From Methylotenera_A sp044222005 (GTDB lineage Bacteria; Pseudomonadota; Gammaproteobacteria; Burkholderiales; Methylophilaceae), in the NCBI GenBank assembly GCA_044222005.1, contig JBGANY010000001.1, positions 310,001 through 374,000 on the forward strand: a DNA stretch of 64,000 nt. The letters are read 5' to 3'. The notes under the pieces were generated by a model, which was not told the DNA's origin, did not search any database, and was given only the letters and a program-made list of their open reading frames with translations. Position numbers and translations under genes: made by a program. This document shows positions 26,562 through 34,681 of this stretch, in pieces. Positions within the stretch are counted from its first letter, which is position 1, and each line of letters starts with the position of its first letter.

Positions 26562-27053
26562 ATGACCAGTTTTGATTACACGGTTTTGCTCATCATCGGT
26601 ATCTCGATTATCGTGAGCATGATGCGGGGCGCGGTACGCGAGGTGTTGGCGATTGCTGGCTGGCTGGTTGCATTTTATGTGGCTAAAACTTATGCGGTGC
26701 AGCTTGTTCCTGTGTTGCCGCAAGATATTCCTACGGAACCATTGAAAGTGCTGGCCGCGTTTTTAATACTTTTTTTGGGCGTGCTGCTCATTGCAAGTTT
26801 GCTCACGATAGCGTTATCTAGCATAATAAAAAAAATTGGCCTAAACTGGCTGAATCGATTTGTTGGTGCATTATTTGGTTTTGCTCGCGGGTTGCTAATT
26901 GTTTGTATTCTGGTGTTTCTGGCGGGGCTGACCAGCCTGCCCAAAGATGCGCGATGGACAAATGCCATGTTCAGCTCGCCGCTGGAAGCGCTGGTAAAAG
27001 CGGCGCTGCCATGGGTGCCGCAGGCTGTGGCAAAACATATCAAGTATGATTAG
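26562..27053 (+). CDS. cvpA: CvpA family membrane protein
   Basis: The 163-residue protein has four hydrophobic segments and the CvpA family pattern (DYTVLLIIGISIIVSMMRGAV at the start, NRFVGALFGFARG in the third segment). CvpA was named for colicin V production but is a general membrane protein of unclear biochemical function. It lies immediately upstream of purF, as in many genomes. Confidence 0.9.
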   Translation: MTSFDYTVLLIIGISIIVSMMRGAVREVLAIAGWLVAFYVAKTYAVQLVPVLPQDIPTEPLKVLAAFLILFLGVLLIASLLTIALSSIIKKIGLNWLNRFVGALFGFARGLLIVCILVFLAGLTSLPKDARWTNAMFSSPLEALVKAALPWVPQAVAKHIKYD

Positions 27054-27097
27054 CTTAATCATGATTAAATAGTGTAATTGATTCAGGACATTCATTT

Positions 27098-28651
27098 ATG
27101 TGTGGAATTTTAGGCATCGTCGGTAAAAACCCGGTAAACCAGTTGTTATATGACGGTTTGCTGGTGCTGCAGCATCGTGGCCAAGATGCTGCAGGTATTG
27201 TGACCTGTGACGGCAACACATTTTTCATGCACAAAAACAACGGGCTGGTGAAAGATGTGTTCCAAACCCGCCATATGCGCAACCTCATCGGCAATGTGGG
27301 CATCGCCCATGTGCGTTATCCGACGGCCGGATCTTCCAGCGCGGCAGAAGCGCAGCCGTTCTATGTGAACTCACCCTTCGGCATCGTGCTGGGACATAAC
27401 GGCAACCTGACCAATTCCGAGCAGCTGAAATCAGAAATGTTCCGCCAGGATTTGCGTCACATCAACACGAATTCAGATTCTGAAGTGTTGTTGAATGTGT
27501 TGGCGCATGAAATCGAGAAAACCTCACGCAACGCGGTGCTGAATACGGACATGGCGTTTGACGCGGTTGCCGGTTTGCATAAGCGTTGCAAGGGCGCGTA
27601 TGCTGTGGTTGCCATGATCGCTAATTTTGGGTTGCTGGCGTTCCGCGATCCGCACGGCATTCGCCCCTTGGTGATCGGCAAGCAGGAGACTGACAAAGGC
27701 ACAGAGTATATCGTGGCCTCGGAAAGCGTAGCGCTCGATGTCCTGGGTTTTCAGCTGATACGTGATGTAGAGCCTGGCGAAGCGGTTTTTATTGACATGG
27801 ACGGAAATTTCTTTAGCCGCCAATGCGCCGAAAATCCTACACTTACTCCCTGTATTTTTGAGTACGTTTATCTTGCACGACCAGATTCGGTGATTGACGG
27901 TGTTTCGGTGTATCAGACCCGTTTAGATATGGGTACCAGCCTGGCCGAAAAAATCAAGCGCGAATGGCCGGATAAGAAAATTGATGTGGTGATTCCCATC
28001 CCGGATACCAGCCGTCCAAGCGCTTTGCAGGTGGGCATTGCGCTGGGGCTGGATTACCGCGAAGGATTTATCAAAAACCGTTATATCGGCCGTACTTTCA
28101 TCATGCCGGGCCAGGCCTTGCGCAAAAAATCCGTGCGGCAAAAGCTCAACCCGATTGGCATTGAATTTAAAGGCAAAAATGTTTTGCTCGTGGACGATTC
28201 CATCGTACGCGGCACGACATCGCAGCAAATCGTGCAGATGGCGCGCGATGCCGGCGCTAATAAAGTCTTTTTTGCCTCGGCGGCACCGCCGGTACGCTTT
28301 CCCAATGTGTATGGCATCGACATGCCTAGCCGAGACGAGTTGCTGGCTACCGGCCGCACAGATGACGAGATTTGCAAGGAAATAGGGGCGGATGCGCTGA
28401 TTTATCAAGATTTAGATGCTCTAGTGCGCGATATTTCCAAATCCAACCCAAAAATGAAAGTATTTGACTGCAGCTGTTTTGATGGCAAGTACGTGACGGG
28501 CGATGTGGATGTAGCTTATTTAAACCGCATTGAAGCTGCGCGTGGCGATGCCAACAAGAAACAAAAACCAGCCAATGCAAGTACGCAGATGGATTTGAAC
28601 CTGATTGATACGCAGATAAATGAGAGCTCGGAAGAGGTTGCAGAGGCATAA
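27098..28651 (+). CDS. purF: Amidophosphoribosyltransferase
   Basis: The 517-residue enzyme makes 5-phosphoribosylamine in the first step of purine synthesis. The catalytic Cys2 follows the initiator Met (MCGILGIVG). The glutaminase domain occupies the first half, and the PRPP loop VLLVDDSIVRGTTS is at about residues 361-374. The C-terminal tail is hydrophilic. It ends the accD-purF block; the metZ riboswitch lies just downstream. Confidence 0.97.
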   Translation: MCGILGIVGKNPVNQLLYDGLLVLQHRGQDAAGIVTCDGNTFFMHKNNGLVKDVFQTRHMRNLIGNVGIAHVRYPTAGSSSAAEAQPFYVNSPFGIVLGHNGNLTNSEQLKSEMFRQDLRHINTNSDSEVLLNVLAHEIEKTSRNAVLNTDMAFDAVAGLHKRCKGAYAVVAMIANFGLLAFRDPHGIRPLVIGKQETDKGTEYIVASESVALDVLGFQLIRDVEPGEAVFIDMDGNFFSRQCAENPTLTPCIFEYVYLARPDSVIDGVSVYQTRLDMGTSLAEKIKREWPDKKIDVVIPIPDTSRPSALQVGIALGLDYREGFIKNRYIGRTFIMPGQALRKKSVRQKLNPIGIEFKGKNVLLVDDSIVRGTTSQQIVQMARDAGANKVFFASAAPPVRFPNVYGIDMPSRDELLATGRTDDEICKEIGADALIYQDLDALVRDISKSNPKMKVFDCSCFDGKYVTGDVDVAYLNRIEAARGDANKKQKPANASTQMDLNLIDTQINESSEEVAEA

Positions 28652-28667
28652 TTCTGAAATAAGTTGC

Positions 28668-28696
28668 TTGACGTGCAGTGATGTTAGGCATACCAT
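28668..28696 (+). promoter_or_regulatory. Candidate promoter for metZ
   Basis: TTGACG (28668-28673) is followed after 17 bases by TACCAT (28691-28696), immediately before the riboswitch. Transcription starting a few bases later would include the whole aptamer. Confidence 0.45.
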
Positions 28697-28700
28697 ATAA

Positions 28701-28775
28701 ATGCGCTGATTTGAGTGGCCAACTTTAAACAAAGCCTTACTCAGCTTGCGGGCGCATAATAAATTCTGCTAAAGC
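28701..28775 (+). ncRNA. SAM-II (SAM-alpha) type riboswitch aptamer
   Basis: ATGCGC (28701-28706) pairs perfectly with GCGCAT (28752-28757) as helix P1. The conserved SAM-II blocks are present in order: GCGCTGATTTGA, then GCTTGCGGGCGCAT, AATAAA, and GCTAAAG at 28768-28774. An extra hairpin (GAGT-GGC at 28713-28719 with GCC-TT-ACTC at 28734-28742) is inserted in the loop. The location directly upstream of metZ, a methionine-pathway gene, fits the known regulon of this class. I could not assign every pseudoknot pair by eye. Confidence 0.82.
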
Positions 28776-28784
28776 GAGAGCTGT

Positions 28785-28825
28785 AAAAAACCCGTTTTAG
28801 CCTTATTGCTATTACGGGTTTTTTT
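28785..28825 (+). terminator. Intrinsic terminator between the SAM riboswitch and metZ
   Basis: AAAAAACCCG (28785-28794) pairs with CGGGTTTTTT (28815-28824) and ends in a T-run. It lies between the aptamer and the metZ start, so it is the likely transcription-control platform. Its loop contains TTTAGC (28796-28801), complementary to the aptamer's GCTAAA (28768-28773), which offers an antiterminator pairing. Confidence 0.85.
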
Positions 28826-28849
28826 ATATCTAGAAAATTTGAGATTATT

Positions 28850-30028
28850 ATGGATAAGCATCAATATCATCCTGAAACATTAAGTGTCCGTGCAGGCAGC
28901 GAAGCGACCGAGTTTGGCGAGAATTCAGAAGCCCTGTTTCTGAACTCAAGTTTCAGATTCAATAGTGCAGCACAAGCGGCAGCACGTTTTGGCGGCACAG
29001 AGCCGGGCAATATTTACTCGCGTTTTACCAATCCGACGGTCACCATGTTTCAGAATAAACTGGCGGCGCTGGAAGGTGCTGAGCAATGCGTAGCGACTTC
29101 AACGGGCATGTCTGCGATACTGGCTTGTGTGATGGGATTATGTAATGCTGGTGACCATGTAGTGGCCTCACGCAGCATATTTGGCACCAGTGTGCAATTG
29201 TTCGGCAACATTCTAAAACGCTGGGGGCTGGAAGTTACTTTTGTTTCTCTGACCAATCCGGCTGAGTGGCAAGCTGCACTTACGCCTAAAACCAGACTGT
29301 TTTTTGTGGAAACACCTTCGAACCCGCTGACAGAGGTGTGTGATATTCAGGCTTTGGCCGACATTGCGCATCAAGCTGGCGCGCATTTGGTAGTAGATAA
29401 TTGCTTTTGTACGCCCGCGATTCAAAAACCGCTGGAATTGGGTGCGGACATCGTTATTCACTCAGCGACCAAGTATATAGATGGGCAGGGTAGGTGCTTG
29501 GGCGGCGCGGTGCTTGGCTCTAAAGCGCTCATGGAGCCTGTATACGGGTTTTTGCGCACTGCTGGTGTGACGATGAGCGCTTTCAATGCCTGGGTGTTTT
29601 TGAAAGGTCTGGAAACGCTGCATGTGCGTATGGAGGCGCATGCCCGTAAGGCGCTGGAACTGGCTATCTGGCTGGAAAAGCAGCCACAGGTGGCACGCGT
29701 GTATTATCCTGGCTTAAGCTCACATCCACAGCATGCGCTTGCTATGAAACAGCAAAGCAGCGGTGGTGGCATCGTCAGTTTCGAAATCAGGCCAAAAGCC
29801 GGACAAACTGCGCAGGAGGCCGCGTGGGCGCTGATTGATGCGACCGCACTCATTTCGATTACCGCCAACCTGGGTGATGCAAAAAGCACCATTACGCACC
29901 CGGCAACTACCACGCACAGCCGTGTCACGCCAGAGGCGCGTGCAGAGGCGGGCATTAAAGATAATTTAGTGCGTATCGCCGTGGGCTTGGAACATGTGGA
30001 TGATCTGAAGGCGGACCTGCGATTTTAG
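28850..30028 (+). CDS. metZ: O-succinylhomoserine sulfhydrylase
   Basis: The 392-residue Cys/Met-metabolism PLP enzyme makes homocysteine directly from O-succinylhomoserine and sulfide. The PLP lysine is in HSATKYIDGQGRCLGG (about residue 208), and the early NIYSRFTNPTVTMF block and GMSAILACVM are present. Sulfide would come from the cys operon at 50-56 kb. It is preceded by a SAM-II riboswitch and terminator and ends in a bidirectional terminator. Confidence 0.94.
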   Translation: MDKHQYHPETLSVRAGSEATEFGENSEALFLNSSFRFNSAAQAAARFGGTEPGNIYSRFTNPTVTMFQNKLAALEGAEQCVATSTGMSAILACVMGLCNAGDHVVASRSIFGTSVQLFGNILKRWGLEVTFVSLTNPAEWQAALTPKTRLFFVETPSNPLTEVCDIQALADIAHQAGAHLVVDNCFCTPAIQKPLELGADIVIHSATKYIDGQGRCLGGAVLGSKALMEPVYGFLRTAGVTMSAFNAWVFLKGLETLHVRMEAHARKALELAIWLEKQPQVARVYYPGLSSHPQHALAMKQQSSGGGIVSFEIRPKAGQTAQEAAWALIDATALISITANLGDAKSTITHPATTTHSRVTPEARAEAGIKDNLVRIAVGLEHVDDLKADLRF

Positions 30029-30030
30029 CT

Positions 30031-30074
30031 ATGTAAATAAAAAACGGAGCCATGGCTCCGTTTTTTATTTACAT
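30031..30074. terminator. Perfect 44-bp palindromic bidirectional terminator
   Basis: The whole of 30031-30074 is its own reverse complement, with ACGGAGCCATGGCTCCGT at the centre and A-run/T-run flanks on both sides. It sits between convergent metZ and the peroxiredoxin gene and should end transcripts from both. Confidence 0.93.
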
Positions 30075-30089
30075 ATTTACAAGCAAGGA

Positions 30090-30632
30090 CTATAAGTCTT
30101 TTGCATTTGTCGCCAAATAATTGGCAACGCCTTCAGGTGAGGCTTTCATCCCTGCTTTGCCTTTTTTCCAGCCCGCCGGACATACTTCACCGTGTTGCTC
30201 AAAGAATTGCAGCGCATCGACCATACGCAGCATTTCGTCAATGTCGCGGCCTAATGGCAAATCATTCACCACTTGGTGCACCACGACACCCGATTTGTTG
30301 ATGAGAAATGAACCGCGGTACGCCACGCCGCCGTCAGCTTCTACATCATAAGCTTTACAAATTTCGTGCTTGATGTCTGCCACTAGCGGGTAGCCTACTT
30401 GGCCAATACCACCTTTATCAATCGGTGTGTTTTTCCAGGCCAGGTGTGAGAAGTGCGAGTCAATTGAAACGCCAATTATTTCAACGCCGCGTTTCTTGAA
30501 TTCTGCCAGACGATGGTCAAACGCAATGAGTTCTGAAGGACATACAAAAGTGAAATCCAGCGGGTAAAAGAAAATGACCGCCGGTTTGCCTTTGATGTGC
30601 GAGGCGAGATGAAAGTCTTCTAATACGGCCAT
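30090..30632 (-). CDS. 2-Cys peroxiredoxin (AhpC/TSA family), shortened N-terminus
   Basis: The 180-residue protein has the peroxidatic cysteine in FYPLDFTFVCPSE and the resolving cysteine in GEVCPAGW, so it is a typical 2-Cys peroxiredoxin that reduces hydrogen peroxide and organic peroxides. It starts MAVLEDFHLASHIKG behind a strong AAGGAG. Close relatives as I recall them have MAVL, then about 20 residues including a PAPDF motif, then the segment equivalent to EDFHL. That segment is missing here in frame, removing the first strands of the fold. The gene may encode a defective protein, or the deletion may be an assembly fault. Confidence 0.85.
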   Translation of the reverse strand: MAVLEDFHLASHIKGKPAVIFFYPLDFTFVCPSELIAFDHRLAEFKKRGVEIIGVSIDSHFSHLAWKNTPIDKGGIGQVGYPLVADIKHEICKAYDVEADGGVAYRGSFLINKSGVVVHQVVNDLPLGRDIDEMLRMVDALQFFEQHGEVCPAGWKKGKAGMKASPEGVANYLATNAKDL

Positions 30633-30725
30633 TTGTATCTCCTTTTGGTTAAATTTCTAAAAAATAAAGTGCTTACATAAATGGCAAATTTTACGCTTAA
30701 TGTCGCCGGCGTCCAGTTTAATATT

Positions 30726-30755
30726 TTTATAACATACATAAATAATAATTATCAA
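30726..30755 (-). promoter_or_regulatory. Candidate peroxiredoxin promoter
   Basis: On the minus strand TTGATA (complement of 30750-30755) and TATAAA (complement of 30726-30731) are separated by 18 bases, and TGT precedes the -10 as an extended element. It lies about 95 bases upstream of the peroxiredoxin start. Confidence 0.45.
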
Positions 30756-30872
30756 AAAGAAAAATTTAATAAAATTAAATGCATGTAAGTTTTTTGTAAA
30801 ATCATTAAGAAATTTTAGTTGGTAAAAACCCGTGTTAAGGGTTTAATAAGCGTGTTTTGCGAAGCTAAACGT

Positions 30873-30880
30873 GCTAGAAT
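30873..30880 (+). promoter_or_regulatory. Extended -10 element upstream of gyrA
   Basis: TGCTAGAAT gives an extended -10 (TGn-TAGAAT ending at 30880) about 90 bases before the gyrA start. No convincing -35 was seen, which is tolerated with extended -10 promoters. Confidence 0.4.
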
Positions 30881-30969
30881 TTGGCGGTTAAAAACACATA
30901 AAAATCGCTTTGAAAAAGCACCAATTTCACACAAAGTTAATACGGCAATAAATATAAACGGAAAGCCTA

Positions 30970-33510
30970 ATGGATCAATTCGCTAAAGAAACCCTGCCAA
31001 TCAGTTTAGAAGACGAGATGCGCCGATCATACCTTGATTACGCCATGAGTGTGATTGTAGGGCGTGCGCTACCCGATGTGCGAGATGGTTTAAAGCCAGT
31101 GCACAGGCGTGTTTTATTTGCAATGCACGAGTTATCAAACGATTACAACAAGCCCTACAAAAAGTCTGCACGTATCGTGGGTGATGTGATCGGTAAATAC
31201 CACCCGCATGGTGACACGGCGGTGTACGACACCATCGTACGTATGGCGCAGGATTTCAGTCTGCGTTATATGCTGGTAGACGGCCAAGGCAACTTCGGCT
31301 CGGTGGATGGCGACAACGCGGCCGCGATGCGTTATACCGAAATCCGCATGGCGAAAATCGCGCATGAGCTGTTGGCGGATATCGATAAAGAAACTGTCGA
31401 TTTTGGCCCGAACTATGATGGTTCAGAAAATGAACCGCTTATCATGCCAGCACGCATCCCAAACCTGCTCATCAACGGCAGTTCCGGTATCGCGGTGGGC
31501 ATGGCGACCAATATTCCACCACATAACTTGAATGAAGTGCTGGATGCCTGCTTTGCCTTGCTTAAGAACCCGGACACAGGCATTGAAGAGTTGATTGAGA
31601 TGGTGCCTGCGCCAGATTTCCCTACCGCCGGCATTATCTATGGCACCGCGGGCGTAAAAGAAGGTTACCGTACTGGCCGCGGCCGTGTGGTGATGCGCGG
31701 CCGCACGCATTTTGAGGACATGGACAAAGGCGGCCGTCAATCCATTATTATCGATGAACTGCCGTATCAGGTGAACAAAAAATCCCTGATCGAGAAAATT
31801 GCCGAGCTGGTCAACGAGAAAAAGATCGAAGGCATTTCCGATTTGCGCGATGAATCTGACAAATCGGGCATGCGCGTGGTGATTGAGCTGAAACGCGGTG
31901 AAATCGCGGAAGTGATTCTGAATAATCTTTATAAGCAAACCCAGTTGCAGGACACGTTTGGCATGAACATGGTGGCTTTGCTGGATGGCCAGCCACGCCT
32001 GCTCAACCTGAAACAAATGCTGGAAGCCTTTTTACGGCACCGCCGCGAGGTGGTCACACGGCGCACCGTATTTGAGCTGAAAAAAGCGCGCGCACGCGGT
32101 CATGTGCTGGAAGGTTTGGCCGTTGCGTTAGCCAATGTGGATGAAATGATTGCGCTGATTAAAGCCGCGCCTACGCCACCGGATGCTAAAGTAGATTTGA
32201 TGGCACGCACCTGGCAATCGCCTGTCGTGGAAGAAATGCTGAAGCGCGCCGCAATGGAGGCTTCGCGTCCGGAAGGCCTGAGTGTAGACTTTGGCTTGAC
32301 GCCCAAAGGCTACAAACTCTCTGAGGTGCAAGCGCAGGAAATTCTGCAAATGCGTCTGCAGCGTCTGACCGGCCTGGAGCAGGACAAAATTGTCAGCGAA
32401 TACAAAGAAGTGATGGATGAGATTGCGGATCTGCTGGATATTCTTGCTAACGCATCACGCGTGACTACGATTATCACTGATGAATTGACTGAGATTAAAA
32501 AACAGTTTGGCGATAAGCGCCGCAGCGAGATTGTTGCAAATGCGCAGGATCTGTCGCTGGAGGACTTAATCACGCCGCAAGACGTGGTAGTCACACTCTC
32601 ACATACCGGTTATGTGAAATCGCAGCCTCTGGATGAGTACCGCGCACAGCGCCGAGGCGGGCGTGGCAAACAGGCGGCAGCCACCAAAGAGGATGATTTC
32701 ATCGACAAGATGTTTGTGGCGAATACGCATGACTACATTCTGTGCTTCAGCAGCCGTGGTCGCGTGTATTGGCTAAAAGTGTACGAAGTGCCGCAAGGTA
32801 GTAGAATCGGACGTGGCAAGCCGATTGTGAACTTGTTCCCGCTCGAAGAAGGCGAGAAAATCAACGCCATTCTTTCCGTGAAGGAATTCGACGAAAATCA
32901 CTTTGTTTTCATGGCAACAGCACAGGGCACGGTGAAGAAAACGGCGCTGAGTGAATTTGCCAACCCGCGTAAATCCGGGATTATCGCGATCAATCTGGAC
33001 GATGACGATTACCTGATTGGTGCCGAAATCACTAACGGCCACAATGATATCGTGCTGGTGTCGAACGGCGGCAAAGCGGTGTGGTTTACTGAAGATGATG
33101 TCAGACCGATGGGGCGTGCCACACGCGGCGTACGCGGCATGAAACTGGCGCCTAAACAACGGGTGCTTTCACTGCTGATTGCCGAAAATGACCAGCAAAC
33201 GGTATTGGTTGCCACCGAGAATGGCTACGGCAAGCGCACCGTGCTGGCGGATTTCCGTCATTCCGGCCGCGGCACGCAAGGCGTTAAGGCCATCGCCATC
33301 AGTGAGCGCAATGGTTTGGTGGTTGCGGCAAAATTAGTCAATGAGGAAGACGAAATCATGCTTATTACGACCGGCGGTATACTGATCCGTACGCGCGTGA
33401 AAGAGATTCGTGAATTGGGCCGTGCCACACAGGGCGTGACATTGATTAACCTGGGTGAAGGTGAAAAACTTTCAGGCTTGGAAAAAATTGTTGAAACAGA
33501 CGACGAATAA
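30970..33510 (+). CDS. gyrA: DNA gyrase subunit A
   Basis: The 846-residue subunit cuts and rejoins DNA in the gyrase A2B2 complex. The N-terminal SYLDYAMSVIVGRALPDVRDGLKPVHRR block, the catalytic tyrosine in AAMRYTEIRM (about residue 122) and the C-terminal beta-pinwheel are all present. The GyrA box is QRRGGRG. The quinolone-determining region reads HPHGDTAVYDTIVRMAQD, with Thr where E. coli has Ser83 and Asp at the position of Asp87. It heads a run with serC, serA, pheA, hisC and aroG. Confidence 0.98.
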   Translation: MDQFAKETLPISLEDEMRRSYLDYAMSVIVGRALPDVRDGLKPVHRRVLFAMHELSNDYNKPYKKSARIVGDVIGKYHPHGDTAVYDTIVRMAQDFSLRYMLVDGQGNFGSVDGDNAAAMRYTEIRMAKIAHELLADIDKETVDFGPNYDGSENEPLIMPARIPNLLINGSSGIAVGMATNIPPHNLNEVLDACFALLKNPDTGIEELIEMVPAPDFPTAGIIYGTAGVKEGYRTGRGRVVMRGRTHFEDMDKGGRQSIIIDELPYQVNKKSLIEKIAELVNEKKIEGISDLRDESDKSGMRVVIELKRGEIAEVILNNLYKQTQLQDTFGMNMVALLDGQPRLLNLKQMLEAFLRHRREVVTRRTVFELKKARARGHVLEGLAVALANVDEMIALIKAAPTPPDAKVDLMARTWQSPVVEEMLKRAAMEASRPEGLSVDFGLTPKGYKLSEVQAQEILQMRLQRLTGLEQDKIVSEYKEVMDEIADLLDILANASRVTTIITDELTEIKKQFGDKRRSEIVANAQDLSLEDLITPQDVVVTLSHTGYVKSQPLDEYRAQRRGGRGKQAAATKEDDFIDKMFVANTHDYILCFSSRGRVYWLKVYEVPQGSRIGRGKPIVNLFPLEEGEKINAILSVKEFDENHFVFMATAQGTVKKTALSEFANPRKSGIIAINLDDDDYLIGAEITNGHNDIVLVSNGGKAVWFTEDDVRPMGRATRGVRGMKLAPKQRVLSLLIAENDQQTVLVATENGYGKRTVLADFRHSGRGTQGVKAIAISERNGLVVAAKLVNEEDEIMLITTGGILIRTRVKEIRELGRATQGVTLINLGEGEKLSGLEKIVETDDE

Positions 33511-33536
33511 CTTAATTAATTAAGGGGATTGAGGTA

Positions 33537-34619
33537 ATGACACAGATTTATAACTTTGCCGCTGGACCTGCAGTACTGCCGAAAGAAGTATTACAGCAAG
33601 TACAGGCCGAATTGCTGGATTGGCATGGCGCTGGTATGTCAGTGATGGAAATGAGTCATCGCGGCAAAGAATTCATGAGCATCGCTGCCGAGGCAGAAGC
33701 CGATTTGCGCGAGTTGATGGGCATTCCGGCTAATTACAAAGTGCTCTTTCTGCAAGGCGGAGCATCAGCGCAGTTCGGCATGATTCCAATGAATCTGTTG
33801 CGCGGCAAAAAGACGGCCGATTACCTTAACACTGGCGAGTGGTCAAAAAAAGCCATTGGCGAGGCAAAGAAATACTGTGAAGTGAATGTGGTCGCGACTT
33901 CAGCGGACAAGAATTTCAGCTATGCGCCAACGCAAGACCAGTGGAAACTCAATCCTGATGCTGCTTACGTGCATTACACCACAAATGAAACTATTGGTGG
34001 CGTGGAGATTTTCTGGACACCTGATGTGGGTAAAGTGCCACTGGTGGCGGATATGTCATCACACATTCTGTCACGCCCAATGGATGTCGCTAAGCATGCG
34101 CTGATATATGCCGGTGCACAGAAAAATATCGGCCCGGCAGGCTTGACGATAGTGATTGTGCGTGATGATTTGATTGGCGAAACCATTGCCGGCACACCAA
34201 GCATGTACGATTATAAAATCCATGCTGAAAACGAATCCATGTACAACACGCCGCCGACATTTGCAATTTATGTGGCAGGTCTGGTATTTAAATGGCTGAA
34301 AGCCAATGGCGGCTTGACAGCAATGGAAAAGACCAATATCACCAAAGCTAATATGCTTTACGATTATTTGGACAGCACGGATTTTTATCGCTGCCCAACA
34401 GTGAAAGAAAACCGTTCGCGTATGAATATTCCGTTTACGCTAAAAAATGAGGCATTAGATGATGAGTTCATCAAACAAGCCAAAGCGCGTGGATTGGTGC
34501 AACTTAAAGGCCATCGTTCGGTTGGCGGTATGCGGGCTTCAATCTATAATGCGATGCCGGTGGAAGGCGTGAGAGTGTTGGTAGAGTTTATGAAGGATTT
34601 TGAGAAAAATAATAGCTAG
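33537..34619 (+). CDS. serC: Phosphoserine aminotransferase
   Basis: The 360-residue PLP enzyme converts 3-phosphohydroxypyruvate to phosphoserine and the equivalent intermediate in pyridoxal phosphate synthesis. YNFAAGPAVLP opens the protein, the PLP lysine is in GAQKNIGPAGLT (about residue 199), and KGHRSVGGMRASIYNAM closes it. It follows gyrA by 26 bp, a gap that contains the palindrome CTTAATTAATTAAG. Confidence 0.97.
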   Translation: MTQIYNFAAGPAVLPKEVLQQVQAELLDWHGAGMSVMEMSHRGKEFMSIAAEAEADLRELMGIPANYKVLFLQGGASAQFGMIPMNLLRGKKTADYLNTGEWSKKAIGEAKKYCEVNVVATSADKNFSYAPTQDQWKLNPDAAYVHYTTNETIGGVEIFWTPDVGKVPLVADMSSHILSRPMDVAKHALIYAGAQKNIGPAGLTIVIVRDDLIGETIAGTPSMYDYKIHAENESMYNTPPTFAIYVAGLVFKWLKANGGLTAMEKTNITKANMLYDYLDSTDFYRCPTVKENRSRMNIPFTLKNEALDDEFIKQAKARGLVQLKGHRSVGGMRASIYNAMPVEGVRVLVEFMKDFEKNNS

Positions 34620-34681
34620 ACGATAACTAAAATCAGTGTTTCAAGTTCAGTTTAAATGCACTTGAGAAAAAGGGGAGCGGC

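Larger units (their letters stand above)
30633..30969. promoter_or_regulatory. Divergent A/T-rich control region of peroxiredoxin and gyrA
   Basis: This 337-bp gap holds no gene that I can support. It contains the peroxiredoxin ribosome site next to 30632, a candidate promoter for that gene (30726-30755) and an extended -10 for gyrA (30873-30880). The middle is strongly A/T-rich. Confidence 0.6.
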
